A stretch of 64,000 nucleotides of DNA from Streptomyces hiroshimensis (GCF_014650335.1 NZ_BMUT01000010.1:296802-360801); one strand, 5' to 3'; counted from the stretch's first letter, positions 1 to 8,670 are shown. Numbers and translations are program-made. Notes: generated from the sequence alone by a model not told the origin.

Positions 1-835
1 TGTGCGCGCCGTCCAGCTGGCGGGTGCGCTCACCGATCCAGACCATGTGGCCGGAGACGTCGTACAGGTTCCCGGTGCGGGAGTCCGTACGGGTCAGGGC
101 CGACTCGTAGTCGAGGATCAGGGCCTCGTGCGACGAGTAGAACTCGACCGTCTTGAACTCCTCCGGGTCCGTCCCGCAGGCGTTCATGAAGTTCAGCGCG
201 CGGTCGATCTCGCGGGCCAGGGCCTCGTAGCGCTGCCCGGACGGGGAGGACTTCACGAAGTCCTGGTTCCAGGCGTGCACCTGGCGCAGGTCGGCGTAGC
301 CACCGGTGGTGAAGGCACGCACCAGGTTCAGCGTGGCCGAAGAGGCGTGGTACATGCGCTTCAGCCGCTGCGGGTCCGGCGTGCGGGCCTCGGGCGTGAA
401 GGCGAAGCCGTTGACGGAGTCGCCGCGGTAGGTCGGCAGGGTCACGCCGTCGCGGGTCTCGGTCGGCTTCGAGCGCGGCTTGCTGTACTGACCGGCGATA
501 CGGCCGACCTTGACGACGGGCACCTGGCCCGCGTAGGTCAGCACGGCGCCCATCTGGAGCAGCGTCTTGAGCTTGTTACGGATCTGATCGGCACCGACGG
601 CATCGAAGGCCTCGGCGCAGTCGCCGCCCTGGAGCAGGAACGCCTCTCCACGGGCGACCGCTCCCAGGCGCTGGCGCAGCTGGTCGCACTCACCCGCGAA
701 GACGAGAGGCGGATAGGACTCGAGCTCGGCGATCACATCGCGCAGAGCCTCTTGGTCCGGCCATTCGGGCTGCTGCGCCGCGGGAAGGGAGCGCCAGGTG
801 TTGCCACCGGCGTGGAGTTCAGCGTTCACGGTCAC
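1..835 (-). CDS. Class II 3-deoxy-7-phosphoheptulonate (DAHP) synthase, 3' end outside window
   Basis: This enzyme condenses phosphoenolpyruvate and erythrose 4-phosphate, the first step of the shikimate pathway, in the cytoplasm. The visible 278 residues read MTVNAELHAGGNTWRSLPAA and include the class II signatures VFAGECDQLR, LLQGGDCAEAF and VKVGRIAGQYSKPRS, with the metal-binding Cys in GGDCAE. The gene runs off the left edge, so the C-terminal part is missing. The start is GTG at 835, but a second GTG at 829 has the better-spaced GGAG (7 nt) and may be the real one. It is divergent from the anthranilate synthase gene, which fits a shared role in aromatic amino acid supply. Family assignment is firm; the start is uncertain by two codons. 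Confidence 0.93.
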   Translation of the reverse strand, partial: MTVNAELHAGGNTWRSLPAAQQPEWPDQEALRDVIAELESYPPLVFAGECDQLRQRLGAVARGEAFLLQGGDCAEAFDAVGADQIRNKLKTLLQMGAVLTYAGQVPVVKVGRIAGQYSKPRSKPTETRDGVTLPTYRGDSVNGFAFTPEARTPDPQRLKRMYHASSATLNLVRAFTTGGYADLRQVHAWNQDFVKSSPSGQRYEALAREIDRALNFMNACGTDPEEFKTVEFYSSHEALILDYESALTRTDSRTGNLYDVSGHMVWIGERTRQLDGAH

Positions 836-1092
836 GCTCCAACCCTACGGGGTCGCGGCGGCTGTCCGGCCGCCGGACCGCACTTTGAGACATTTGCCGA
901 GACAAGGACGAGACGCGCCCAAGACACGCCAGAGCCACCGCCCAATACCGGCCATCCCCGTACCGCTTCACCGCCGCACGGGACACGGGCGCCCCCGCGC
1001 CCCCGCCCGCTACCCCGGAAGCTTCCATTCCTACGGCCTGACCTCGGCTGATACCCGCCGGTAGGGATCGTGCTTCGGGTAGGGTGCCCAGC

Positions 1093-1149
1093 ATGTTCGC
1101 GCAGCAGACCCAGAACTGGTGGTGGACCGCTCATCCGGCGGCCCACTGA
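1093..1149 (+). CDS. trpL: trp leader peptide (18 aa, three consecutive Trp codons)
   Basis: A short reading frame encodes MFAQQTQNWWWTAHPAAH, with three TGG codons in a row at codons 9-11, and ends 95 nt before the anthranilate synthase start. It is followed at once by a perfect hairpin. Tandem Trp codons plus a downstream terminator hairpin are the hallmark of ribosome-mediated attenuation, known for trpE(G) in Streptomyces. A TAGGGT hexamer at 1079-1084 lies about 8 nt before the ATG and no clear ribosome site is present, so the leader mRNA may be leaderless. This is inference from position. Confidence 0.9.
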   Translation: MFAQQTQNWWWTAHPAAH

Positions 1150-1173
1150 CTGCGCGTACCACCGACGCATCGC

Positions 1174-1198
1174 GAAGGCCGCCCGAGGGGCGGCCTTC
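1174..1198 (+). terminator. Tryptophan attenuator hairpin
   Basis: A perfect 11-bp stem (GAAGGCCGCCC, loop GAG, GGGCGGCCTTC) lies between the Trp leader peptide and the anthranilate synthase gene. It has no long U run, as is common for Streptomyces terminators. Ribosome stalling at the three Trp codons would be expected to prevent its formation. Confidence 0.8.
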
Positions 1199-1244
1199 CG
1201 CATTTCCCGGGCCGTTCCTCTCCTCACCGGAAGGAACACTCCCC

Positions 1245-3233
1245 ATGCCCAGCGACACCGCCCGGCCCGCCGGCACCGCCGCCCTGCTCGCCCGGCTCAC
1301 CGGCCCCGCCTGCCCGCCCTTCGCCCTCCTCCACCGCCGCACACCCGGCCTCCCGCACGGCGCCGGGGACGGGCCGGGCGCGCCCGCAGGCACCGTCGAG
1401 CTGCTCCTCGGCCCCGTCGAGGAGGTCGAGCGCCTCGCCGACATCCCGCTGCCCGCCGGCCGGCCCGGCGGCGACCGCCCCGTCCACGACGCCCTCGCCC
1501 TCGTGCCCTTCCGGCAGATCCGCGAGCGCGGCTTCGACGTCCGCGACGACGGCACGCCGCTGGCCGTCCTGCGCCCCGAGGAGAGCCACGAGCTGCCCCT
1601 CGGCGACGTCCTCGCCGCCCTGCCCGCCCACGCCGTCCGCGTCGAGGGCGGCGCCTTCGACGTGAGCGACGACGCCTACGCGGAGATCGTCCGGCGCGTG
1701 ATCGACGACGAGATCGGCAGCGGCGAAGGCGCCAACTTCGTGATCCGGCGGACCTTCGAGGGCGAGATCCACGGCTTCACCCCCGCCGACGCCCTCGCCC
1801 TCTTCCGCCGCCTGCTGGCCGGTGAGCGCGGCGCCTACTGGACGTACGTCGTGCACACCGGCGACCGCACGCTCGTCGGGGCCAGCCCGGAGGTGCACGT
1901 GCGGATGTCCGGCGGGACGGTCGTGATGAACCCCATCAGCGGCACCTACCGCTACCCCGCCTCCGGCCCCGACCGCGACGGCCTGCTGGCCTTCCTCCAC
2001 GACCGCAAGGAGGTCGAGGAGCTGTCCATGGTCGTGGACGAGGAGCTGAAGATGATGTGCACCGTCGGCGACATGGGCGGCGTCGTCGTCGGGCCACGGC
2101 TGAAGGAGATGGCCCACCTCGCCCACACCGAGTACGAACTGCGCGGGCGCTCCTCCCTGGACGTACGCGACGTGCTGCGCGAGACCATGTTCGCCGCGAC
2201 CGTCACCGGCTCGCCCGTACAGAACGCCTGCCGCGTCATCGGGCGCCACGAGCCCGGCGGGCGCGGCTACTACTCGGGCGCCCTCGCGCTCATCGGCCGC
2301 GACGCCGGCGGCGCCCGCACCCTGGACTCGCCCATCCTCATCCGCACCGCCGACATCGACCGCCGCGGGCGGCTGCGCGTCGGCGTCGGCGCCACGCTCG
2401 TGCGCCGCTCCGACCCCTACGCCGAGGTCGCCGAGACCCACGCCAAGGCGGCGGGCGTCCTCGCGGCCCTCGGCGTCCGCGCCCCGCGGGCGCCCCTGCC
2501 CGCGGCGGCGCCGGTCCGGCTCGCCGACGACCCCCGGGTGCGCGCCGCGCTCGACGCCCGCCGCGCGGACCTCGCCCCCTTCTGGCTGCGCATGCAGTCC
2601 GCGGACACCGCTTCCGCCGCCTCGGCCGCCTCCGCCGCCGGGCGGGCCGGGCACGCCCTCGTGATCGACGGCGAGGACACCTTCACGGCCATGCTGGCCC
2701 ACCTGCTGCGCACGTCCGGCCTGGAGGTGACCGTACGGCGCTACGACGAGCCCGGCCTGCGGGAGGCCGCCCTGGCCCACGAGGGCCCCGTCGTCCTGGG
2801 CCCCGGCCCCGGCAACCCCTCCGACGCCGCCGACCCCAAGATGCGGATGCTCCGCGGCCTGGCTGCGGAACTCCTGCGCAGCCACCGCTACGGCCTGCTG
2901 GGGGTGTGCCTGGGACACGAGCTGATCGCGGCCGAGCTGGGGCTGGAGATCGTCCGCAAGGACGTGCCGTACCAGGGGGCGCAGGAACGGATCGATTTCT
3001 TCGGGCGGCCCGAGACCGTGGGGTTCTACAACACGTTCACCGCGCGGTGTTCCGCCACCGCGGAGGCGGAGCTGGCGATGCACCGCATCGAACTGAGCCG
3101 GGACCCCGGCAGCGGGGACGTCCACGCGGTCCGCGGCCCGGGATTCGCGGGCCTGCAATTCCACCCGGAGTCGATCCTGACCCTGGACGGCGCCACGATC
3201 GTGGCGGAGCTGCTGGCCGCCGTCCTGGTCTGA
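1245..3233 (+). CDS. trpE: Fused anthranilate synthase TrpE(G) (chorismate-binding plus glutamine amidotransferase)
   Basis: The 662-residue protein makes anthranilate from chorismate and glutamine, the first committed step of tryptophan synthesis. Residues about 1-430 are the chorismate-binding domain (MNPISGTYRYP, DEELKMMC, TGSPVQNACRVI). Residues about 470-662 are a class I glutamine amidotransferase with GPGPGNPSD, nucleophile Cys555 in LLGVCLGHE, and His640/Glu642 in QFHPES. The ATG at 1245 follows GGAAGGA; an in-frame start at 1119 would run through the attenuator and is rejected. The one-chain TrpE-TrpG layout is typical of Streptomyces and of PhzE-like enzymes. With the Trp leader in front, a tryptophan role is favoured over secondary metabolism. 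Confidence 0.94.
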   Translation: MPSDTARPAGTAALLARLTGPACPPFALLHRRTPGLPHGAGDGPGAPAGTVELLLGPVEEVERLADIPLPAGRPGGDRPVHDALALVPFRQIRERGFDVRDDGTPLAVLRPEESHELPLGDVLAALPAHAVRVEGGAFDVSDDAYAEIVRRVIDDEIGSGEGANFVIRRTFEGEIHGFTPADALALFRRLLAGERGAYWTYVVHTGDRTLVGASPEVHVRMSGGTVVMNPISGTYRYPASGPDRDGLLAFLHDRKEVEELSMVVDEELKMMCTVGDMGGVVVGPRLKEMAHLAHTEYELRGRSSLDVRDVLRETMFAATVTGSPVQNACRVIGRHEPGGRGYYSGALALIGRDAGGARTLDSPILIRTADIDRRGRLRVGVGATLVRRSDPYAEVAETHAKAAGVLAALGVRAPRAPLPAAAPVRLADDPRVRAALDARRADLAPFWLRMQSADTASAASAASAAGRAGHALVIDGEDTFTAMLAHLLRTSGLEVTVRRYDEPGLREAALAHEGPVVLGPGPGNPSDAADPKMRMLRGLAAELLRSHRYGLLGVCLGHELIAAELGLEIVRKDVPYQGAQERIDFFGRPETVGFYNTFTARCSATAEAELAMHRIELSRDPGSGDVHAVRGPGFAGLQFHPESILTLDGATIVAELLAAVLV

Positions 3234-3255
3234 CCCGCCGCTGCGCGGCGGGGTC
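3232..3255 (+). terminator. Terminator after trpE(G)
   Basis: Just past the stop codon, GACCCGCCGC and GCGGCGGGGTC pair around a TGC loop with one bulged base. It separates trpE(G) from the convergent phosphofructokinase gene. Confidence 0.55.
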
Positions 3256-3321
3256 GTCCCACCCACCCACCCGTTCACTCAGAGAGTGATGGTTCTCCGG
3301 TAATGGGCGGGTGGGTGGGCG

Positions 3322-3344
3322 AAAACCCGCGCCGAAGGCGCGGG
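3322..3344 (-). terminator. Rho-independent terminator of pfkA
   Basis: On the minus strand an 8-bp perfect stem (CCCGCGCC, loop TTC, GGCGCGGG) is followed by TTTT. It begins 12 nt after the pfkA stop codon. Confidence 0.85.
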
Positions 3345-3355
3345 ACACCCGGCCG

Positions 3356-4387
3356 TCAGCCGAAGAAGACCTTCACCTCCTCGTAGCGCTCGACCGGCAC
3401 GGTCTTGAGCCGGGCCGTGGCCTCAGCCAACGGCACGCGGACGATGTCCGTACCGCGCAGGGCAACCATCCGCCCGAACTCCCTCCCTCGCACCGCATCG
3501 ATCGCATGCAACCCGAACCGCGTGGCCAGCCACCGATCGAACGCGCTGGGCGTGCCGCCCCGCTGGACGTGCCCCAGCACCGTGGTCCGCGCCTCCTTGC
3601 CCGTGCGCCGTTCGATCTCCTTCGCGAGCCACTCCCCCACGCCGGACAGCCGTACGTGCCCGAAGGCGTCGTGCGACGTGCCGTCCTTGAGGACGAGGTC
3701 GCCGTCCTTGGGCATGGCGCCCTCCGCGACGACCACGATGGGCGCGTAGCTGGCGCGGAAGCGGGAGGTGACCCAGCCGCAGACCTCGTCGAGGTCGAAG
3801 CGCTGCTCGGGGATGAGGATGACGTTGGCCCCGCCGGCGAGGCCGGAGTGCAGGGCGATCCAGCCCGCGTGCCGGCCCATGACCTCCACGACGAGAACGC
3901 GCATGTGGGACTCGGCGGTGGTGTGCAGCCGGTCGATGGCCTCGGTGGCGATGCCCACCGCCGTATCGAAGCCGAAGGTGTAGTCGGTGGCGGAGAGGTC
4001 GTTGTCGATGGTCTTGGGGACGCCGACGCAGGGCACGCCGTGCTCGCTCCAGAGCAGGGCGGCGACGCCTAGGGTGTCCTCGCCGCCGATGGCGATCAGG
4101 GCGTCGACCTCGTCCTTGGCGAGGTTCTCGCGGATCCGGCGGATGCCGCCGGGCTCCTTGAAGGGGTTGGTGCGCGAGGAGCCGAGCACGGTGCCGCCGC
4201 GCGGGAGGATGCCGCGCACGGCGGGGATGTCGAGCCGGGACGTGGCGCCGTTAAGGACGCCCCGCCAGCCGTCCCGGTAGCCGATGAAGTCGTAGGAATG
4301 GTCCTGGACGCCCTTGCGGACGACGGCGCGGATGACCGCGTTGAGCCCGGGGCAGTCACCGCCGCCGGTCAGCACTCCGATCCGCAT
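3356..4387 (-). CDS. pfkA: 6-phosphofructokinase (group III, Streptomyces type)
   Basis: The 343-residue glycolytic enzyme phosphorylates fructose 6-phosphate in the cytoplasm. It starts MRIGVLTGGGDCPGLNAVIR and has the catalytic PKTIDND loop, VEVMGRHAGW and GHVQRGGTPSAFDR. The ATG at 4387 follows AAGGAG; long in-frame extension upstream is non-coding. The donor-site residues read GGEDT and PKTIDND, so the positions equal to E. coli Gly104 and Gly124 are Asp and Lys, which is the pattern of PPi-type and mixed group III enzymes. From established work, S. coelicolor enzymes of this group nevertheless use ATP, so the donor cannot be called from these residues alone. Confidence 0.93.
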   Translation of the reverse strand: MRIGVLTGGGDCPGLNAVIRAVVRKGVQDHSYDFIGYRDGWRGVLNGATSRLDIPAVRGILPRGGTVLGSSRTNPFKEPGGIRRIRENLAKDEVDALIAIGGEDTLGVAALLWSEHGVPCVGVPKTIDNDLSATDYTFGFDTAVGIATEAIDRLHTTAESHMRVLVVEVMGRHAGWIALHSGLAGGANVILIPEQRFDLDEVCGWVTSRFRASYAPIVVVAEGAMPKDGDLVLKDGTSHDAFGHVRLSGVGEWLAKEIERRTGKEARTTVLGHVQRGGTPSAFDRWLATRFGLHAIDAVRGREFGRMVALRGTDIVRVPLAEATARLKTVPVERYEEVKVFFG

Positions 4388-4428
4388 GACACTCTCCTTC
4401 AGCCGGAGGACGCCCGGCCGGGTCAAGG

Positions 4429-5121
4429 TCAGGCGTCGTCGAGACCTCGCTCTATCGCGTAGCGCACGAGCTCCACGCGGTTGTGCAACTGGAGCTTGCC
4501 CAAGGTGTTCTGCACATGGTTCTGCACCGTGCGGTGGGAAATAACCAGACGCTCGGCAATCTGCTTGTACGACAGACCCTTGGCGACGAGGCGCAGCACC
4601 TCCGTCTCGCGGTCGGTCAGCCGGGGCGCCTTGGGCTCGTCGGGCGCGGCCGGGGCGGGGTCGGCGGCCAGCCGCCGGTACTCGCCGAGGACCAGTCCGG
4701 CGAGGCCGGGGGTGAAGACGGGGTCGCCCGCGGCGGTGCGCCGTACGGCGTCCACGAGCTCCTGGGTGCTGGCCGACTTCAGCAGGTAGCCGGTGGCGCC
4801 GGACTTCACGGCCTCCAGGACGTCGGCGTGCTCGCCGCTGGCGGAGAGGACGAGGACGCGCAGCGCGGGGTTCTCCCCCACGAGCTCCTTGCAGACGGCC
4901 ACGCCGGGCAGGCCCGGCAGGTTGAGGTCGAGGACCAGGACGTCGGGGCCGGCGGCCTTGGCGCGGCGCACGGCCTCGGGGCCGTCGCCGGCAGTGGCCA
5001 CGACGTCGTACCCGGCGGCGGCCAGGTCGCGGGCCACGGCGTCGCGCCACATGGGGTGGTCGTCGACGACCATGACCCGCACGGTGCGCTCGGTGGGTGC
5101 TTCGGCTTGCGTATCGCTCAT
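4429..5121 (-). CDS. macR: NarL/FixJ response regulator, probable MacR ortholog
   Basis: This 230-residue regulator has an N-terminal receiver (acidic pair Asp20-Asp21, phosphoacceptor Asp65 in VLVLDLNLPG, Lys in YLLKS) and a C-terminal LuxR-type helix-turn-helix (LTDRETEVLRLVAKGLSYKQIAERLVIS as a region, recognition helix around SHRTVQNHVQNTL). Its ATG overlaps the stop of the kinase gene upstream by 4 nt (ATGA), so the pair is translationally coupled. Position next to pfkA matches S. coelicolor SCO2120/SCO2121, known as MacRS, a regulator of morphogenesis and actinorhodin; that identity is from memory of gene order, not from alignment. Confidence 0.88.
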   Translation of the reverse strand: MSDTQAEAPTERTVRVMVVDDHPMWRDAVARDLAAAGYDVVATAGDGPEAVRRAKAAGPDVLVLDLNLPGLPGVAVCKELVGENPALRVLVLSASGEHADVLEAVKSGATGYLLKSASTQELVDAVRRTAAGDPVFTPGLAGLVLGEYRRLAADPAPAAPDEPKAPRLTDRETEVLRLVAKGLSYKQIAERLVISHRTVQNHVQNTLGKLQLHNRVELVRYAIERGLDDA

Positions 5122-6344
5122 CGCTGTTCTTTCCCGTTCCCCCGTGGAACCTTCAGTTCGACTTCCGTGCCCTGGCCGGGGACGGACAGCAGCTCGGCGC
5201 TGCCGCCCAGGTCCCTCAGGCGCCCGCGGATCGACAGGGCGACGCCCATCCGCCCCTCCCGTTCGGCGTCCGCGAGCCGGCCCTCGGGGATGCCGGGGCC
5301 GTCGTCCCGCACGGTGACGATCACCGCGTCCGGCTCGTCCTCCAGCAGGATCCAGGCCCGCGCCCCCTCGCCCGCGTGCTTGCGCACATTGTCCAGGGCG
5401 GCCCCGACGGCGGCGGCGAGCTCGGCGGCGGCGGCCGCCTCCAGCAGGACGGGGGTGCCGGGCCCGGCGAAGGAGACATCGGCCCCGGCGTGCGGGGCGA
5501 GCAGCGCCCCCACGTCGATGGGGCCGGTGGGGACCGGCGGGGCGGCCGCGACGGCGCCGACCAGCTCGGCGTCCCCGGCCAGCTCCTCGGCGGAGCGCTG
5601 CGGGGGCAGCAGGCCCCCGGCGACCAGGGTGCGCAGCGCGATCTCCTGCTCGCCGGCCATCCGGCCGAGCTCGGCCGCCTCGCCGCCGAGCGCGGCACCG
5701 CGCCGCTGCACCATGGCCAGCACCTGCAGGACGCCGTCGTGGATGTCGCGGGCGAGCCGCTCGCGCTCGCGGGTGGCGGCCTCGATGCGCAGGGCGCGGG
5801 CGAGGGTGCGCTCACTGGCGCGGGCGACCTCGACGATGTAGCCGATGGCGATGCTGGAGACCCACACCAGGAGCACGTTGTGGACGGTGTCCCGGGCGGG
5901 GCTGCCGCGCTCGGCGAGGTTGGCGACGGCCACGAGGGTGGAGCCGACGGCCGCCCAGCGCCAGCCGCCCTTGATGGCCAGGCCCAGGACGGCTCCGCCG
6001 GTCCAGATGGACGGCAGAGTGGCGGCACCACTGTCGATGCGGGCCGGGGAGTCGACGGCCGCGGTGACGAGAATTCCGGCGAGTGCGAGGGCCAGGTCGG
6101 CGATGAGGAACCGCTTCGTGCAGCGTTCCGGCGCCGAGGTCCGGTTCCACGTGAGCGCCATCCACCCGGTGAGTACGCCCATGTAGAGGGCGCCGCCGAG
6201 CGGATGTGCGTACTCGCGGTAGTTGACGGCGAAGAGCGCCAGGGCGTAGCAGAGCGTCAGAATGCGGTAGCCGGTCAGCGCGCGCCACAGCGGCAGCTCC
6301 ACCGACATCCGTACGACGCGCGGCTTCCTGCTGCGCGGTGTCAT
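5118..6344 (-). CDS. macS: Membrane sensor histidine kinase (HisKA_3), probable MacS ortholog
   Basis: The 408-residue protein has about six hydrophobic segments in residues 25-175 (for example ILTLCYALALFAV, LLVWVSSIAIGYIVEV), then a dimerisation and phosphotransfer helix with His202 in ARDIHDGVLQVL, and a C-terminal ATPase domain with NVRKHAGEGA and RDDGPGIPEG. It should phosphorylate the response regulator that overlaps its stop codon by 4 nt. It has no recognisable extracellular sensor domain, so the signal may be membrane state. The MacS name rests on gene order. Confidence 0.87.
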   Translation of the reverse strand: MTPRSRKPRVVRMSVELPLWRALTGYRILTLCYALALFAVNYREYAHPLGGALYMGVLTGWMALTWNRTSAPERCTKRFLIADLALALAGILVTAAVDSPARIDSGAATLPSIWTGGAVLGLAIKGGWRWAAVGSTLVAVANLAERGSPARDTVHNVLLVWVSSIAIGYIVEVARASERTLARALRIEAATRERERLARDIHDGVLQVLAMVQRRGAALGGEAAELGRMAGEQEIALRTLVAGGLLPPQRSAEELAGDAELVGAVAAAPPVPTGPIDVGALLAPHAGADVSFAGPGTPVLLEAAAAAELAAAVGAALDNVRKHAGEGARAWILLEDEPDAVIVTVRDDGPGIPEGRLADAEREGRMGVALSIRGRLRDLGGSAELLSVPGQGTEVELKVPRGNGKEQR

Positions 6345-6395
6345 CGTCCAACCCCCGAGCCGGGCGCGCCTGCGCCGCCGGCCGCCGCTTCCCCG

Positions 6396-7181
6396 TTACC
6401 TGCCGCCCTGATCGGCTTTGTCGGCCTTGTCGCCCATATCGGCCTTTTCGAGCCCGGCGGCCTTCGCCGCCTTCTCCTCCTCGGCCTTCCGCTTCGCCTC
6501 GTCCGCGATCTGCCGCTTGGCGGCGGTCGCGTAGATGTCCACGTACTCCTGGCCCGAGAGCTCCATGATCTTGTACATGACCTCGTCGGTCACCGAGCGC
6601 AGGATGAAGCGGTCGCCGTCCATGCCGTGGTAGCGGCTGAAGTCCAGCGGCTCGCCGATGCGGATGCCCGGGCGCACCATCTTGGGCAGCACCTTGCCCG
6701 GGGGCTGCACCTTCTCGGTGTCGATCATGGCGACGGGGATCACCGGCGCCCCGGACAGCAGGGCCACCCGGGCGAGCCCGCCCGGCTTGCCCCGGTAGAG
6801 GCGGCCGTCGGGGGAACGGGTGCCCTCGGGGTAGATGCCGAACAGCTCACCGCGCGCCAGCACGTCCAGGCCGCTCTTGACCGCGGCCTCACCCGCACCG
6901 CGGGCACCCGAACGGTCGACGGGCAGCTGGCCGACGCCCTTGAAGAACGCAGCCGTCAGCTTCCCCTTGACTCCGGGGGAGGTGAAGTATTCCTGCTTTG
7001 CGATGAACGTGACCTTGCGGTCGAGCACCGCGGGCAGGAAGAACGAATCCGAGAACGACAGGTGGTTGCTCGCGAGGATCGCGGGCCCTTCGGCCGGGAT
7101 GTTCTCCAGGCCCTCCACCCACGGCCGGAAGGCAAGCTTCAGCGACCCGCCGATGGACACCTTCATAGCGCCGTAGAACAA
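6396..7181 (-). CDS. 1-acyl-sn-glycerol-3-phosphate acyltransferase (PlsC family)
   Basis: The 261-residue enzyme should acylate lysophosphatidate or a similar lipid at the inner membrane face. The HX4D motif is NHLSFSD, and FGIYPEGTRSPDG is the substrate-binding block; PVIPVAMI follows. The C-terminal 45 residues are charged and Ala/Lys-rich, outside the usual domain. I choose the TTG at 7181 because a perfect AGGAGG sits 7 nt before it, giving MFYGAMKVSIGG; the ATG at 7166 has no site at that distance. A homolog (Rv2182c) holds the same place in the mycobacterial version of this block. Confidence 0.9.
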   Translation of the reverse strand: MFYGAMKVSIGGSLKLAFRPWVEGLENIPAEGPAILASNHLSFSDSFFLPAVLDRKVTFIAKQEYFTSPGVKGKLTAAFFKGVGQLPVDRSGARGAGEAAVKSGLDVLARGELFGIYPEGTRSPDGRLYRGKPGGLARVALLSGAPVIPVAMIDTEKVQPPGKVLPKMVRPGIRIGEPLDFSRYHGMDGDRFILRSVTDEVMYKIMELSGQEYVDIYATAAKRQIADEAKRKAEEEKAAKAAGLEKADMGDKADKADQGGR

Positions 7182-7307
7182 CCGAGAACCTCCTGTGTGT
7201 GACGAGGAGACCTTAACCTGCCTACCCGCCGTGCGGCGCTCCGCGTACGCTGAGGGCCGGACCCTCTGCGTCCTCCTTTGCCCCCGCATCCCCGATCGGA
7301 GATCCCG

Positions 7308-8087
7308 GTGCCGCTCCTCCCCGGAGCCGAGCCGTTCCGCCATGAAGGCGGAGAGGTAGGCGTCCTCGTGTGTCACGGCTTCACCGGTTCCCCGCAGTCC
7401 GTGCGGCCCTGGGCGGACCATCTGGCCGGGCGTGGGCTGAGCGTCTCGCTGCCGCTCCTGCCGGGGCACGGCACCCGCTGGCAGGACATGCAGCTCACCG
7501 GCTGGCAGGACTGGTACGCCGAGGTCGACCACGCGCTGCGGGAGCTGAGGGAGCGCTGCTCGCAGGTGTTCGTGTGCGGCCTGTCGATGGGCGGGGCGCT
7601 CGCCCTGCGCCTCGCGGCCCGCCACGGGGATGCCGTCAGCGGCGTCGTCCTCGTCAACCCGGGCAACAAGGTCCACGGCCTGGCCGCGCGGGCCCTGCCC
7701 GTCGTGCGCCACTTCGTGCCCTCCACCAAGGGCATCGCGAGCGACATCGCCAAGCCCGGCGCCCAGGAGGTCGGCTACGACCGGGTGCCGCTGCACGCCG
7801 CGCACTCGGTGCGCCGCTTCTTCCAGCTGGTCGACGCCGAACTGCCCCAGGTCACCCAGCCCTTGCTGCTGATGCACAGCCCCGAGGACCACGTCGTCCC
7901 GCCGGCCGACTCCGCCCGCATCCTCGCCCGCGTCTCCTCCCGGGACGTCACCGAGCGGCTCCTGGAGCGCAGCTACCACGTGGCCACCCTGGACCACGAT
8001 GCCGAGCGCATCTTCGAGGACACCTACGCGTTCATCGGCCGGCTCTCCGGCGTCGGCTCCGAGGAGGGGACGGCCGCCCGTGGCTGA
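7308..8087 (+). CDS. Alpha/beta hydrolase (carboxylesterase or monoacylglycerol-lipase type)
   Basis: The 259-residue serine hydrolase shows the fold's oxyanion element CHGFTGSPQS, the nucleophile elbow GLSMGG, an acid in HSPEDHVVP and a His in RSYHVATLDHD, so the triad looks complete. A cap resembles that of bacterial carboxylesterases such as Est30. The GTG at 7308 has GGAG 6 nt upstream; a TTG at 7278 lies in frame but has no such site. It overlaps the next gene by 8 nt, so the two are probably one operon. The natural substrate cannot be told. Confidence 0.85.
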   Translation: MPLLPGAEPFRHEGGEVGVLVCHGFTGSPQSVRPWADHLAGRGLSVSLPLLPGHGTRWQDMQLTGWQDWYAEVDHALRELRERCSQVFVCGLSMGGALALRLAARHGDAVSGVVLVNPGNKVHGLAARALPVVRHFVPSTKGIASDIAKPGAQEVGYDRVPLHAAHSVRRFFQLVDAELPQVTQPLLLMHSPEDHVVPPADSARILARVSSRDVTERLLERSYHVATLDHDAERIFEDTYAFIGRLSGVGSEEGTAARG

Positions 8088-8658
8088 GCGTGACGCGGGC
8101 CGCGACGAGAGCCGCGACCCGCTCGACGAGGACGCGGCCTGGGCGGAGCTCGTCGCCGCGTACGGGGAACAGCCCGATCCGGAGACCGGCCGCTGGCCCG
8201 CCACGGGCGACGACGCCGGCACCCCCGCGGGGGCCGGGAAGGACACCCCGGAGAAGGACGTCCCCGGGAAGGACGCCTCCCCCGGGCCCTCTCCCGCGAA
8301 GGAGGAGCCCCCGGGCAGCTTCATCGTCTACGCGCCCGGCGTGGGCCCCCGCGACTGGAGCACGCCGGAGGCGCCGGAGACCGGCGCGGACGATGCGGAG
8401 GATGCGGACGAGGGCCACTTCATCCCGCCCGAGCCGCCGCCCCTGCCCACCGGCGACGTGACCGCCCGTTTCGCCTGGATCGCCGTGCTGGGCGGTCCGC
8501 TGCTGCTCCTGATCATGGTGCTGCTGCAGCAGCAGCTCACCTGGTGGGTGACCACCCTCGGGGTCGGCGGCTTCCTGGGCGGCTTCGCCACGCTCGTCCT
8601 GCGGATGAAGGACGGCGACGACGAGGACGACGACCCGGGGCGCGGCGCGGTGGTGTGA
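8080..8658 (+). CDS. Hypothetical two-helix membrane protein with acidic N-terminus
   Basis: The 192-residue protein has a long disordered Asp/Glu/Pro-rich N-terminal region (about residues 1-125), two transmembrane segments (about FAWIAVLGGPLLLLIMVLL and VTTLGVGGFLGGFATLVL) and an acidic tail (DGDDEDDDPG). The GTG at 8080 follows GAGGAGGGG and lies inside the end of the esterase gene, which implies coupled translation. I recognise no catalytic domain. Homologs appear limited to Streptomyces by memory of gene order; function unknown. Confidence 0.75.
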   Translation: MAERDAGRDESRDPLDEDAAWAELVAAYGEQPDPETGRWPATGDDAGTPAGAGKDTPEKDVPGKDASPGPSPAKEEPPGSFIVYAPGVGPRDWSTPEAPETGADDAEDADEGHFIPPEPPPLPTGDVTARFAWIAVLGGPLLLLIMVLLQQQLTWWVTTLGVGGFLGGFATLVLRMKDGDDEDDDPGRGAVV

Positions 8659-8670
8659 ACCCGCGCTGCG

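Noticed and set aside
1119..1244. A longer anthranilate synthase starting at 1119
   Set aside because: It would overlap the leader peptide and attenuator and adds 42 residues not expected in the family; ATG 1245 has a good ribosome site.
3356..5050. A fused regulator-phosphofructokinase frame
   Set aside because: The frame upstream of 4387 is the wrong frame of the response regulator gene and is Arg/Pro-rich; pfkA has its own ATG and AAGGAG.
6396..8324. A 642-residue minus-strand protein ending in the acyltransferase
   Set aside because: The N-terminal 380 residues lie opposite the esterase and membrane protein genes, which have clear motifs and starts; the acyltransferase starts at TTG 7181.
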